Of a DNA stretch of 64,000 nt, positions 25,701 to 36,525 are shown piece by piece. The position numbers were made by a program, and so were the translations under genes. The notes beneath the pieces are model-generated. The model searched no databases. It worked only from the letters and a program-made list of their open reading frames with translations, and was not told the origin of the DNA. This stretch comes from Reticulascus tulasneorum (lineage: Eukaryota > Ascomycota > Sordariomycetes > Glomerellales > Reticulascaceae): assembly GCA_001557505.1 (NCBI GenBank), contig LSAX01000005.1, positions 1,364,001 through 1,428,000 of the forward strand, given 5' to 3'. Every line of letters begins with the position of its first letter. The first letter of the stretch is position 1.

Positions 25701-25942
25701 CTGGCAGGCTAGACTTGCTGGTGCAGCGGTGAGTGTTATGCAAGGCAAGGAAACGCTTGTTCTACCGCATAATGCGTGCTCGCGATGCATCTCCGCAGAA
25801 GACTGGAATAACTACGACGTGATCATTGCGTAAGTAAAGTTAAGCGCAGGTGTTGGATAATGTGGAGAGCAACATGACTCACTCTACGGTTTCCCCAATC
25901 CACACCAGTATCCTGAGAGGTTTGCAGAATGGACGAGCTTGA
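22702..25942 (+). CDS. Large conserved-type fungal protein of unknown function
   Basis: The first ATG in the long open frame is at 22702 (MTSIGKFTTAAVGV); the frame is open further upstream but has no Met. The main exon runs 22702-25829. A GTAAGT donor overlaps the next in-frame TAA, and a 79-nt intron (25830-25908, ending CACCAG) leads to an 11-codon last exon to 25942. The total is 1,053 residues. If the intron is not removed the protein simply stops at 25833. Visible traits are a Gly/Ala-rich stretch (GGPDGTSIWAAATSGKGALA), a helical middle, and a Cys/His cluster near residues 540-620 (several Cys with HTYLQHD, CYGC and HLCG) that could bind metal. CFC and CSRC pairs occur near the C-terminus. 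There is no signal peptide. I recall similar unnamed proteins in other Pezizomycotina but no function. Confidence 0.75.
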
Positions 25943-26916
25943 ACGTGTGCACCAAAATTTCCAGTCTTCCACCAATCAGAGAGTCAATTTACATAGTGCA
26001 CATAGCCAATACCGAGAGTACTATGTCAAAATGATATGTTCTGTAAACAGCAAGGCTGATCCAGTGACTGGGTGACCAACCGCGCTGCCTGCAGCATCCA
26101 GCCAAGCCCTATCAGGCGCTTAAATGTAATGGGTCTCAACGGGAGCGCCAAACCAGAATCCTGGGGAGGTGCCGCTCCACGACACAGCTCGATCTCATAT
26201 ACTTCGTAGCACGAATAATATGGCGTTAGCTGAGGACGCATTCCCAGCCCACAAGGCAGAGAAAAGCAGCGTGTCAATTAAGATAAGGGCATGCTGAGAA
26301 ACAGGCTTCGTGACAATCAGGGTCAAATCCTGGATGGAGCTCAAACGCAGATCCGACAATCCTGTCCAATTTTGGACCTGCAGGTCACTGTCGCACAGCC
26401 ACCCATGCAAGTTGAATCCTCCAGGGTCATATACGGTTAGACGTGCGAGATTGTGGCCGCATATTCACAAGTTTGGGGGTTTTAGAAACGCATCTCTGCT
26501 TCATTACGGGGTAAAATCACCCTTATTTCCAAGTATCAGGAACTTGCCTGTCGGCGCCATTGCCAATCGTCAAAAGGTACAGATGGATTGCCATTGAATC
26601 CCTTTCACGTGCTGGTAGTGAAGTAGGTTATTCGGATTTCTAAGGTGATAGGATTCATGTACAGAGCGGCCTTGTTTCTCGCAACCCAGTTGGTAGCAGA
26701 AGCAGACAAGTTGGCAAGGTAATGAAGGACTTCTCGGGCCCGGTGCCAACCATAATGGCCGTCGGGGGCCGTAGCTAGCCCCCACTGCAAGGCAGATTTG
26801 TTTGATCCCATATCTTCTCCTCCTCTGCCATACCTCTCCCTCCATCTCATTGCTTCTTCATTTCATACTAGCCGATCCCCTTCGACTTGCAGTCCAGTCG
26901 CCTGCGAACGCGACTC
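25943..26916. other. Intergenic region, no gene seen
   Basis: Terminator side of the 22702 gene and promoter side of the 26917 gene. The short open frames here lack motifs. Confidence 0.5.
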
Positions 26917-27829
26917 ATGGCTGATCATCAGAAAGAGGCCGTAGAGAGCCAACCGGGACTCGAGGCCGCGCCGAACCAGTGGTCTTCAACGCCGATTCCG
27001 TATAGCCCGCCAAATACCCTGTCACCTTCCACGGCATACTCACCAACACACGACTACTCGGCCTCGAAGTACGTAGAGAACGGACTTCACCCCGTGGAGC
27101 CAGCTCCGGAGAGGCGGCGGATTCTAGGCTTGACGGTGCCGGTCTTTTGGGGGCTCGTGATCGCTCTGATCATTGTTCTTGCCGCGGGCATTGGTGGTGG
27201 TGTGGGAGGTGGTCTGGCAGCTCAGAAATCTTCACAGCAAGCAAGGTCAGCCATGTCGCGTTAGGAAGTCATGACGCAGTACTAAACAGTCCAACAGCCC
27301 ATCCACACCATCTGAATCTTCTCCAGCAAGTCAGTCCAGATCGGTTTCTGCAAGCAGTACAACCAGAAGGTCAACAGCAACCACAACCACAACAGCTCCA
27401 ACTGGCGGGGTCTCCCCAGCCCCCAAAGATGGTGGTTGTCCCGAAATCGACGGCACGACCTTCATTCCTGCAAATGGAGGCGGCGACCAGATAGTTGTCG
27501 CTGACGGACTGCCCGCGCAGAGCTTTATGCAGCTGTGCGCCACGAACTACCCGTCCGGCGAGGCGTACGGCAACCCGGGCATCTACGACATCTTGCGCCT
27601 GTACACCTCAACGCTGGAGGAGTGCATAGCCACTTGCGCGCAGTGGAATGTCGGCTACCAGGTGAACCTCAGGAACGGCGTAGTAACTTCAGGGGGGTTC
27701 TGCCGCTCCGTGGCCTTGGTTAAGACGCCGGGTGAGTATTGCTACTTGAAGAATGGGACGGGGACGAATGACACGCAGGGGCATCCGCAGGACTTCGTGA
27801 GCGCGGTGTTGATCTCGGGGCTGGAATGA
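26917..27829 (+). CDS. Single-pass membrane protein with Cys-rich extracellular-type domain
   Basis: Two exons, 26917-27245 and 27298-27829, with a 52-nt intron (GTCAGC, ACTAAAC, CAACAG), give 286 residues. The N-terminal about 70 residues are Pro/Ser-rich and hydrophilic, followed by one hydrophobic segment at about 74-100 flanked by Arg-Arg-Arg (type II signal anchor: C-terminus outside). A Ser/Thr-rich stalk, probably O-glycosylated, comes next. The C-terminal domain of about 120 residues has spaced cysteines (GGCPEI, LCATNY, ECIATCAQWN, GGFCRS, GEYCYL), recalling PAN/apple-like folds that bind sugars or proteins. This gives a cell-wall-facing receptor or adhesin-like architecture. The ligand is unknown. 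The intron was placed by frame continuity. Confidence 0.75.
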
Positions 27830-28917
27830 TGCGGCTGGCATCTTTTTATGCTGGGCATACGAAGCGGAGCCGCATGCCGTTTGACTGAAGTCCATTTCCG
27901 GATCACCTTATGTCAGCTTGTTTTCATCTTGGTGATGACTTGATGAAATCGATGGGTGGAGAACCATCATGCATTGCCTCATGAGCATCAGGGGTTTGTA
28001 CAAGTCTCGAGTACAGAACACATCTATGACTGTATAATTTGACCTGAACCTTGAACGTGTTCCCAATAATCCTTGGTTTGTCCGCACGTGTATGAGTGAA
28101 ATGGAGGAAGCTAAGCATATGGAAGGAAAGACGATTACACCTTATACGCCCAATGAACTCAGGCCGAGGAAGGAGCAGATGAAAAAAATGCTGCCACATG
28201 ATGATCTGTTGAGAGGCGCAAGGTAGGAATACTTCAAGCAGCTACCTATGGGGAATCACATTCATCATATTCATCATATTCATCATTAAACTTTCAGGAG
28301 GCCGACTCTTGGGGAAATTTTCTCCAGTTCGCCGGCAGGTTCCGCACGCCAGCGAAGTGTTCGAAGTGGTAAGCACGCTTGCTGCGGATTGTGTCAAACA
28401 CTATGGCGGGCTCAGGCACTCGCTATGTGATTGAGGTCGCCTAACTTAAGAGGGACTAACATCTGGAATGACTGGCGAAGAGTAAACGCCGCTTGGAGTG
28501 GTACCAAGATGATAGTCTGTACTGCTCTGTAAGTACAGCCCACTTAATCCGCAGAAGTGGAACTCGGCCCGGGCCGGTATCCGAAGTGCATCTTAGCGGG
28601 ATAATCAACCAAAGAAAACCGAGCAGGCGTGAAAACGAAAGACCAAGCGTGATAGTGTGTCACCAGCAAGGAGAAGCCAAGACGGCAGCCCGGTACATAC
28701 AAACTCATAAGCTACGAGGACACATAAGTTAATGGATGGACCTCTGTGCTTCGCCTTTTCTAACTTTGAAGGCGGTGTTGTACAAGATGTCAAGTCTAAA
28801 GTCTGACCACTGCGTTCTTAGCATTATCACGATACGAAGAGTTTTCCTGGATGAAGCCACAATGTATTGCTGTACTTGAAATAGCTCAAGAAATTTAGTA
28901 TTCCACCAAACTGCTTC
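27830..28917. other. Convergent intergenic region
   Basis: Contains a short AT-rich 9-nt tandem repeat and no recognised gene. Flanked by the 3' ends of the membrane-protein gene and the GH114 gene. Confidence 0.5.
28260..28287. repeat. Tandem 9-nt repeat (ATTCATCAT)
   Basis: Three near-perfect head-to-tail copies in the intergenic region. Confidence 0.8.
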
Positions 28918-30049
28918 TTACTCTTGAGGCAAGAGAGCCGTCAGAAACTTCCCTTGCGTATGGCTCGTCTCACAGTACTGCCCCCAGCCGTCGATCTGCC
29001 CGGACTCATGCTTGATGACTTGACTATATCCGACGTTGCCCACGTCGGTCTTGTTCCGGTTACAGTAGTACTCCCAATCACTCCTCGTCAGGGTCGTGCC
29101 GCTGTTTGCGGTCGACCCGGGATACTCAAGCTCAAACACGGGCAGCTTCCTCCCATCGCGCCGGTCCTCTCCTGTGACAAAGGCCTGAAAGTCGTGGCAG
29201 AAGGGCTCGTGCTCTCCGGGCCGCCGCCCGTTGAGGCCCTGGCAGTCCTCGAGGACGGCAAAGTCGACAATGTTGATGAGACGTGAGGCGAGGGCGTTGG
29301 CATTTTTCTGCCCGAACATAAAGGGCAGACCGCGCTTGGTGGTAACGTTGTTGTGCGCGAAGCTGGCCAGCGTGGTGACATAGTCGATGCAGTTTTTCTC
29401 TGTTAAATTGAAGCCCGTCTTGTCGACACCGAGCTGGTCCCAGTCCTATGGCGTGGGTCAGTAGCTCGCACTTTCGGATATTAAGTAATGTGAACAGGGA
29501 GAATTACATAGCCATCAATATTATCTGGGTCAATGCCGTCACAGCCAGCCTCCGCCGCCTTTACAAACCGCTTTTTCATAAACTCAAGGACATCTGTACG
29601 TCTGACGTCGATCCACCATTCGGGATAATCAGTGTAACCCTTCCCAATGGCGGCTTTGGGAAACTGATTGAAGTCTCCCTCGTACTCTTCTATAGCCCCG
29701 ATGTTGATGTAGCAGAGCACCACGTTGTCTACACCAGGAGTCGGAGATGCCTTTGTCGTAGTTGTGTCAGTATGCCTTCCTGCCAAGAGTCTCAGACGGA
29801 TTGCGCACTTACCAGCTTAGGAATTATCTCTGGATGCTTCAACGCCTGAAAATAATCGACATCCCACACCCGGGCATCCGTGGGAGCTAGCGGTTTGCTG
29901 ACATCGACAGGCGCGTGGAGGATAATTTGCCACTTCACACCTGGCTTCCATATCGAAGGAAGCGAGGGTTGCCGTTCAGCAAGCGGCCATCCGAGACCTG
30001 TCGCCGCTAACAAACAGGAGGAATAGAAGAGGTTACCTAAGGGTCGCAT
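28918..30049 (-). CDS. Secreted glycoside hydrolase family 114 enzyme (endo-alpha-1,4-polygalactosaminidase-like)
   Basis: Three exons, 30049-29813, 29750-29508 and 29445-28918, with two 62-nt phase-0 introns, give 335 residues. An N-terminal signal peptide is clear (hydrophobic SSCLLAATGLGWPLA, residues about 9-24). The GH114/TM1410 barrel follows: W-x-P-G-V-K-W-Q near residue 35, DVDYFQ, VVLCYINIGAIEEY (the family's CY-(F/I)-(S/N)-x-G strand), then AGCDGIDPDNIDGY, the family's CDG-(V/I)-DPDN-(V/I)-DGY signature that contains acidic active-site residues. The middle intron falls right after DGY. Characterised fungal GH114 enzymes (for example Ega3 of Aspergillus fumigatus) cleave galactosamine-containing cell-surface polysaccharide. 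The same substrate is inferred here. Confidence 0.9.
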
Positions 30050-31234
30050 GGCTAGCCTCTAGGTTCGCACAGAGAGCCAGTGATTTGAAGATGTAGTTGA
30101 GCTTGTGGGGACCAGCCCGGTATCATAAAGGACAGGGCTCAAATATCCCAACCATAGTATACGCGCCAGGGTGCGCCTGTGTGGTCTGAAATTTCTCGTA
30201 GCCCATGGGAGCGACTCAGGGTATAGTTCGAACCCCATGACCCTGAGATGGGCTTAAGTACCATCATCATTAAAGGATCATCGGTTCCTGAACTATAGGA
30301 CTTCCGGATGGAGCTGAATGCGGGTGCCTGCAATAAACGAGCGGGCACACCATTTAAGCAGAAGGCAGTGTAATCAATCCTCCGGTACTTTTTGCGGGGT
30401 TGGAGATCACGAATCTGGTCGACCCGGCATGGCACACGCGGCGTCAGGCCCCGTGTGTAGGATATAAGTTAAAACCCCCTTGTATACTCGGATAATTACC
30501 CGAACTCTTACGTATTCAAGAAAAGTTTTTAAACAATGTTCCCCCTGGGAATGACACCATCTGAATTCGGCCTATTATGAGATTATTGCCTCTTAAGATG
30601 CCAGTAAGCACCACTCAGCTACCCTTGTTATAGACGCGACGCATTCCTTCAGTGCTCTTGTACCTCAGCGATGCCCCGAGTAATAAGCTGCCACTTTCGG
30701 TTCAAACTCATCTGAACGTCAATTCTGGGGTCTGGACAGAATTCCGCGAAGAGAGCGCCCTACTCGCAGTTCCAAAGGATTGCTAAAGGGGTTGAAGTGG
30801 TCTGAAGTGGTCGGGAGAGTAACCGCTGGCGTCCGGCATGGATCGGGAGTGGCTGCTGCAGCGGGAACCGGCCGGCCCAACTAGGGCGGAATGATGAGCC
30901 GGAGCCCGACCGCAACACGCCGGTACTCACCGATGGTCGTACTCATCGACGCAGATTCGTTCACGTAAATTTCAAAATAGGAAACTAGTTGCAGAGAGTG
31001 CAAGGCACGGAAAGCACAATTTCAACCACGACAAGAAGTCTGTGTTGTGATTTAAGATTTCTTTATCTGACTCGCAGGAGTAGCTGCAAAAGTAGTGATA
31101 TGCCATATTCAGCAAGAAATAGACCAGTACAAAAACGATCCTGCAGCCTCTTAAGCAACAAGTCGATATTTCGGTTCTCTGCGTCTCGAGTGATCTCAAG
31201 CTCAAATAATCATCGAGCCCTACACGCCAGCCCT
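30050..31234. other. Intergenic region, no gene seen
   Basis: Upstream of the GH114 gene. It contains a minus-strand open frame of 98 codons (30139-30435) without motifs. Nothing is recognised. Confidence 0.5.
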
Positions 31235-31608
31235 TCATTTCTTCGCCCCAGAGGTGCTACCACCACTTCCGGTCCCAGTCGCAGAAGATCCCGATCCAAA
31301 GCCGCTCGGCGGCGTGTAAGTCGCGCCACCGCTGCCATTGTTGTGGTACGTGCTACCATTCGGGTTGGAGTAGTAGTACGACCCGTCGCTTCGTTATAGT
31401 CAGCCCAGGCATCGACACATATCGTCAAGACCACGCACGTGTTAGAGTAGTGATACGCATTCGAGTTGGAGGCACTGCTGCCATAATCGCGCGCGCAGTA
31501 ATGATTGCCCTGGCTGCATGTTAGACTAGCGCATGTGCTGGGCGGACGGTAACCTGCCTGAGAGTTGGTGCCGGAGCTTTTGTAGCTGTAGCCCTGATTG
31601 CCAGCCAT
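31235..31608 (-). CDS. Small Tyr/Ser/Gly/Asn-rich low-complexity protein
   Basis: Three exons, 31608-31558, 31509-31439 and 31388-31235, encode 91 residues. The second intron (50 nt, GTGCGT, GCTGAC, CGAAG) is canonical. The first (48 nt, 31510-31557) begins GCAGGT, so it would be a GC-AG intron. It is a stop-free multiple of three, so retention would add 16 residues. The protein has a repeated aromatic pattern: HYSN at 37-40, then DGSYYYSNPNGSTYHNNG at 42-59, with a Gly/Ser tail ending GAKK. There is no signal peptide, no membrane segment and a single Cys. Such composition is typical of disordered, self-associating proteins. I recall similar short unnamed proteins in other moulds. The function is unknown. 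Confidence 0.7.
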
Positions 31609-32211
31609 CTTGATGGTTCGGGAAGTACAGAATACGTGGAAGTTTACAAGGTAGAATGTCTGGAATGGGAGTATAAGAACTGAGGCAAATGATTTGAATC
31701 GGAGAAGGTTAGACCAAAGTGAGGGGCAACGTAAGATATACTTCGTTTTTTATGCCTGTTCCAACCAAGGAATCTTAAAACCATCCTCCGCGGAACCTGG
31801 CTCGGCTGCTCGTCAGTCTGTGGATCCTAGCCCAAGCATCAAAGATAAGCAATTCAAAGCCATGTACAGATTACGCCGTTCGCGATATCCGTCGACAGCC
31901 CTGTTTCTACGTCAACGCCACTCGTTTCAGTAAGCGGGGAAGCAAACGAAACACCAATAATGAACACTGGACAACGCCGCGAATACTGTTGTCCAACTCG
32001 ATAAGCATGGCTGGTTTGGAATCCATCGACCCTCGCACGGCTCACATCCCGCATGGCTTGCGGCCCGTCCAATGGTTCGAGCTGGGAGAGTCAGAGAGGC
32101 GCTTAGCTTTCTGAAATTGGAACTGCTACCAGTCGGCAAATATCCGACTTCTGCGGTCTGGTCTATCATCTACTCTATCTAAACAAGAGTGCATCACCAC
32201 GTGCCGGTAGC
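31609..32211. other. Intergenic region
   Basis: Promoter side of the small Tyr-rich gene and 3' flank of thioredoxin reductase. No gene is recognised. Confidence 0.5.
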
Positions 32212-33357
32212 TTAGAGGTTGCTCCCGCCTTTCACATCACCATCCTCCAACTCTGCGAGATATTTCTCCGCATCCATAGCTGCCATACATCCCGATCCTG
32301 TAATTAGTTAGCAGACGCTCAGCGCGTTTAGACGAAAAGAACATACCTGCGCTCGTAATGGCTTGTCTATATCTCTTATCCTGCACATCGCCTGCCGCAA
32401 AGACGCCCTCAATACTGGTTAACGGCGTGCCCGGCTGCGTCTTGATGTAACCCTCATCGTCAACATCCAACTGGCCTTTGAAAAGCATCGTCGCCGGGTC
32501 GTGTCCAACGGCATAGAAGAGTCCATTCGCTTCCAACGTCTCCTCCTTTCCAGTGACAGTGTCCTTGACCACGAGATGGCTCATCAGACCATCCTCCCCG
32601 CCCTTGACCTCAACGCCGACAGTGTTGTATTTCACCGTAACCTTGCTATTGCCCAGCAACCTTTTTGCCATAATCGCGCTGGCACGCAGCACGTCCCTCC
32701 GTACTAGGACCGTGACGTGGCTGCCATATTTGGTCAGGAAGACGGCCTCCTCCGCGGCACTGTCGCCGCCGCCGATGACGACGAGGTGCTTGTTGCGGAA
32801 GATGGGCACCGCGCCGTCGCAGACTGCGCAGGCGGAGATGCCGCTCTGCCAGTATTTCTCCTCACCGGGCAGGCCGAGACGTCGGGCCGATGCACCGGTG
32901 GCGATGATGACCGAGTCAGCAGTGTGGACCTCTTCAGGGGAGAATTCCGTCGAGTATTTGAAGGGGCGGGACGAGAGGTCGATCTTCGAGACCGTGTCCG
33001 TTATGATTTCGGTGCCGAAGCGTTCGGATTGTGCTTTCATCTTGTCCATGAGCTCGCCGCCCATGATGCCATCAGGAAAGCCAGGGTAGTTTTCGACATC
33101 GGTTGTTGTAGTTAATTGACCGCCGGCGGCGATGCCGTTGGCCATGAAGCCTTCATAGAGAACCGCTACAGCATGTTAGCACCCATTGTGTGAGTAAAAG
33201 ACACATCCCAACTTACGCTTTAGCTCTGCTCGCGCTAGGTATACTGCGGCAGTGTGGGCGGCAGGCCCAGAGCCGATGACTACACACGTTAGAGCCTCAT
33301 CTTCCAACGCAGCCGCGCACGAGGCAGGAAGAACGTACTGACGACCCTGCTATGCAT
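32212..33357 (-). CDS. TRR1: Thioredoxin reductase (NADPH)
   Basis: Flavoenzyme that reduces thioredoxin with NADPH in the cytosol. Four exons, 33357-33339, 33279-33217, 33165-32347 and 32297-32212, with introns of 59, 51 and 49 nt, give 328 residues, the usual size for the low-molecular-weight class. The first coding exon is only 19 nt (MHSRVV). Motifs in order are the FAD-binding [20 protein letters not shown], the redox-active CAVC in [11 protein letters not shown], the NADPH-binding [13 protein letters not shown], and the C-terminal FAD contact [15 protein letters not shown] followed by the splice to [14 protein letters not shown]. All key residues are present. The third intron splits the AGSGC motif, so the unspliced frame ends early. 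Confidence 0.97.
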
Positions 33358-33924
33358 ACTCCTCGCTCGAACCGTCAATTCACTCGGGCTCGTAGTGTTC
33401 TTCTTGATACTAGTGGCGACAGCAGCAAACGATAGCCCAGTCGCGCTCGAGCGAAGCGTTCGTCTAAAGGCTGAAGAAAACAGCTTGGCTGATTTTCGCG
33501 ATCGAATGGCGGGGTCGTTCGAGAGCGAAGAGGCGAGCAGTCTGCGGTTTTATAGGGAGGCAAAATACAGCGGTGACAAATGAATGTGATTATGAGGTGG
33601 TGAGCTTTATTTTTGTCTTGGGTTGGAGCTAGGTTCTAATTCTTGACGAGTTGCGTGGTTTCTGGGCGCGATTTCTAAGCTCGGGATTTGGCCGCTGGTG
33701 GATTCCACACCAAATTGTGACGGCAATGATTCCACGATCTCGGGGATCTGCGATAATGACTAAGCAGTCATCACACACAAATGCCGAGGCTCATCCGCAC
33801 AGCTTACACGCAAATCCACATCACCAAAATGCAGGCTGGATACAGATCTATTCCAAATAATACATAGGTCCAAGATTCACTGTGGTCCCTATTCTAAACA
33901 AGCAAGTCCTAATTCATGAACCGC
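33358..33924. other. Intergenic region
   Basis: Upstream of TRR1 and downstream of VPS53. No gene is recognised. Confidence 0.5.
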
Positions 33925-36525
33925 TCATCGCTGAGTATCATCCACGCTACCATCCCGTTTCCCAAACCTGGCGCCAAAGCCTCCGAGATCTCGTCTGAAG
34001 AACTTGCCGAAATTCTTCAGGTTCTCATTCATTGTGGCCTTCTCAGTCCCACTGGCACTGGCCGGCGTTGAAGCGCCTGTACCTAAGTCTCTTGCTGCAC
34101 TGAGCAGCTTCTCGCCCAGCGACGTCGCGTCAAACTTCGTGGGCATTGCTCCGCTCGCCGCGGCGGTGAGGGCTGCAGTGGGATTCATGGAACTCAGACC
34201 GCCGCTTCCGAGTCCAGAGGTCATCAATAGCGGTGTGAGAAGCGGCGAGTTCTGTACAAGCTTGTCGTTCGTGCTGCCCTCTCTATGAATAACAAACAAT
34301 TCGATCAAGTGGTTCTGCTCCATTTTTCGCACCCCTTTGAGTTCAAGAATCTTCTTGAAGTTTGTATCAGAGCGATCCCCAATGTGAATGAGGTAGGCTT
34401 GTACTAAGCCCTCAGGCGGAGATGGTCGCACTTGGAGGGTCTTCAGAAGAGGGTCTATCCGGCTCATGGTCTGGTTGACGCGTTTGATAAAGCTGGCAGC
34501 TGGGACATGCGGAGTGCTGGATGACGGATTGTGGTAGGAGAGAAGATTCTCAAACGCTTTGGTCATGACGTATTTGTCAAGCAGCATCTGCATCTGTTAG
34601 TTTATGTGTAGCAGGAAATGAAGGAGATTGCTTCTCACCTGCTCAGCGCCAACCTCGGACACCGGACGGCATTGAACAATGTTCATTATGTACGCCGTCG
34701 ATAAATGATCAACGAGGTTGTCGCAAAATGCCCGCGCATACTGCTGCTTGCCGACGAGCGCCAAGATTTCTTCAGCCTTCCCATTTACGCCTCTGAGGAA
34801 CTCACTGACGTAAGAACTTTGGTCGCCCACGCTCTCCATCGTACTCCAGTTCGTATTCTTCATCTCTCGCCACGCTCCTGCGCATTCAAACTCGACATTC
34901 CGAACGAGGGCGAGCACGGCCGCGCTCGCTACACCGAGGAAGGCGTCTGACTGGGAGGAAAGATCCACTTTACTGGCCAGCTCCGCGTCGATCCTCTTCT
35001 TGATGCTGTCTTCCAACTGGTTCGTATTGGTGTGCCAAAAGTCGGCAGTGTTCAAGACCACAATCACATCCTCCAACGGTGGTCCTTGCTGGCCCCCTTT
35101 CTGGAGAGCGTGCAGCAGAATCTGCTGTGCATACTCGTCCAAATACTTGGCTAGAATCTTTGACAAATCAAGCAGCCTGTCGCTGGTAGAGAGCTTGGCG
35201 CATTGCGATAGGGTGACTTTGTAGAAATGGAACAGCTCGATAGCCGACGTAATGACGGCCTGAGGAGAAAACTCTTCGTCGTCAGGTATGAGTGGCTGGT
35301 TCCGATATCTGGGTATCATGATTGCGAGCGCCTTGTCCTGAGAGTCGACCCACAAGCTGAGGTAAGGCTCGAATGCCGTAGATATCGAGCCGTTGAAAGT
35401 CTGTGATCGATCATCCGCGGAGCTCAGTGTATCGATGCTGGCCCTGGGCTCACTAGCAAATCGCCTCTCCAGGCTGTGCTCAAATTCTAGGGTTTCCTGT
35501 AAACAGCTTAACAGCAAGTTGACGTCAATCTTGCTGCCGTCTGTACGCCGCATGCTCCTTTCCAAAATGCCCTTGAAATCGTCCCTTGTCCCGTCGCAGA
35601 ATGCCATGGCCAACATTTCGTTCGCCTTCCAATGTGCTGGGAATATCATGGAGTGCTCATCTTCGTGCTTCTTTAACATGCGCTTGAACCACGAGTATCT
35701 CCGGCCGATGTTATCAAGGCTTCCCGCTTCGTCGTTGCCCTTGAACACCTGCCGATACTCTCGCAACTCGGTGTTCACATACCACGCCATAAGTCTGGAC
35801 CGAGCGGTGTCTCCTAGAGCATCCATGACCAGGCACGCCTCCACCAGGGTGTTTCTTCGCAGAGCCACTTCGCCTTTGGTAAATGCCAGCTCGAAGTCCT
35901 CACAGACCTGCTCGAGCAGCTCCCTTTGCAGCTCGGAGACTCCTCTGCTGAGCGTTGCGATCTGCTCGATGCTTCGATAGCTGTTGAAATGCCTCATCAG
36001 CTGTAAAACAGCCTGTAGAAGACTCGCACACTCCCTGTATTGCCGCGTCTTCGCCAGCCCCCTCAGCTGCTCGTAAGCCGTCGTCAGCATCTGGAGCCGC
36101 TTCAGAGCCGTCATGCTCAGCGTCAGGTTCCGCTTCGTCCCATCTAGACGCTTGATATCCGCAGTCATGGAGGTGATGTTTTGCTCTGTTTTTATAGCTC
36201 GCGACCTCACGGTCTCGATCTTGCGGAACAGCTGGGCCAGATCAGCCTGCGCCGATTTCATCCTCTCCAGACTCGAGTCCGGGCTGAACGCCTGCTTGAC
36301 TTCCAATTCGGAAATCTCGGTAGATAGGTCATGTTTATGGTTTTGGAGGGTATGTGATACGCGGCTTATTGAGGTCGCCGTCGACGGGTGAGAGAATAAA
36401 AGGTTCAGATGGCCGATCGGATCATAGTCAACTGCACGATTGATGGTCAGCTTTGGCAACTCCTGGTTCTCGAGGGAAGAATTTCCAACCTGTATCGAGG
36501 GACAATGGCTCTGCCAGTGTGCCAT
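33925..36525 (-). CDS. VPS53: GARP complex subunit VPS53
   Basis: Subunit of the Golgi-associated retrograde protein (GARP) tether, which captures endosome-derived vesicles at the trans-Golgi. Two exons, 36525-34639 and 34593-33925, with a 45-nt phase-0 intron (GTGAGA, ACTAACAG), give 851 residues. The N-terminus carries the VPS53 signature: YDPIGHLNLLFSHPST, then a long heptad region with QADLAQLFRKIETVRSRA, TSMTADIKRLDGTKRNLT and LQAVLQLMRHFNSYRSI. These are the coiled-coil segments that assemble with the other GARP subunits. The middle and C-terminal halves are helical and consistent with the family. The Ser/Ala/Gly-rich C-terminal about 100 residues probably form a disordered tail. The start codon is the first in the frame. 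Confidence 0.93.

Noticed and set aside
30215..30245. GTTCGAAC box-B-like sequence suggesting a tRNA
   Set aside because: No matching A box, acceptor stem or anticodon arm could be folded around it.
30139..30435. 98-codon minus-strand frame upstream of the GH114 gene
   Set aside because: No signal peptide, domain or intron signals; it lies in ordinary intergenic DNA.
33925..36525. COG4 as an alternative identity for the tethering-complex subunit
   Set aside because: The N-terminal HLNLLFSHPS and LDGTKRNLT blocks and the coiled-coil order fit VPS53, not COG4.
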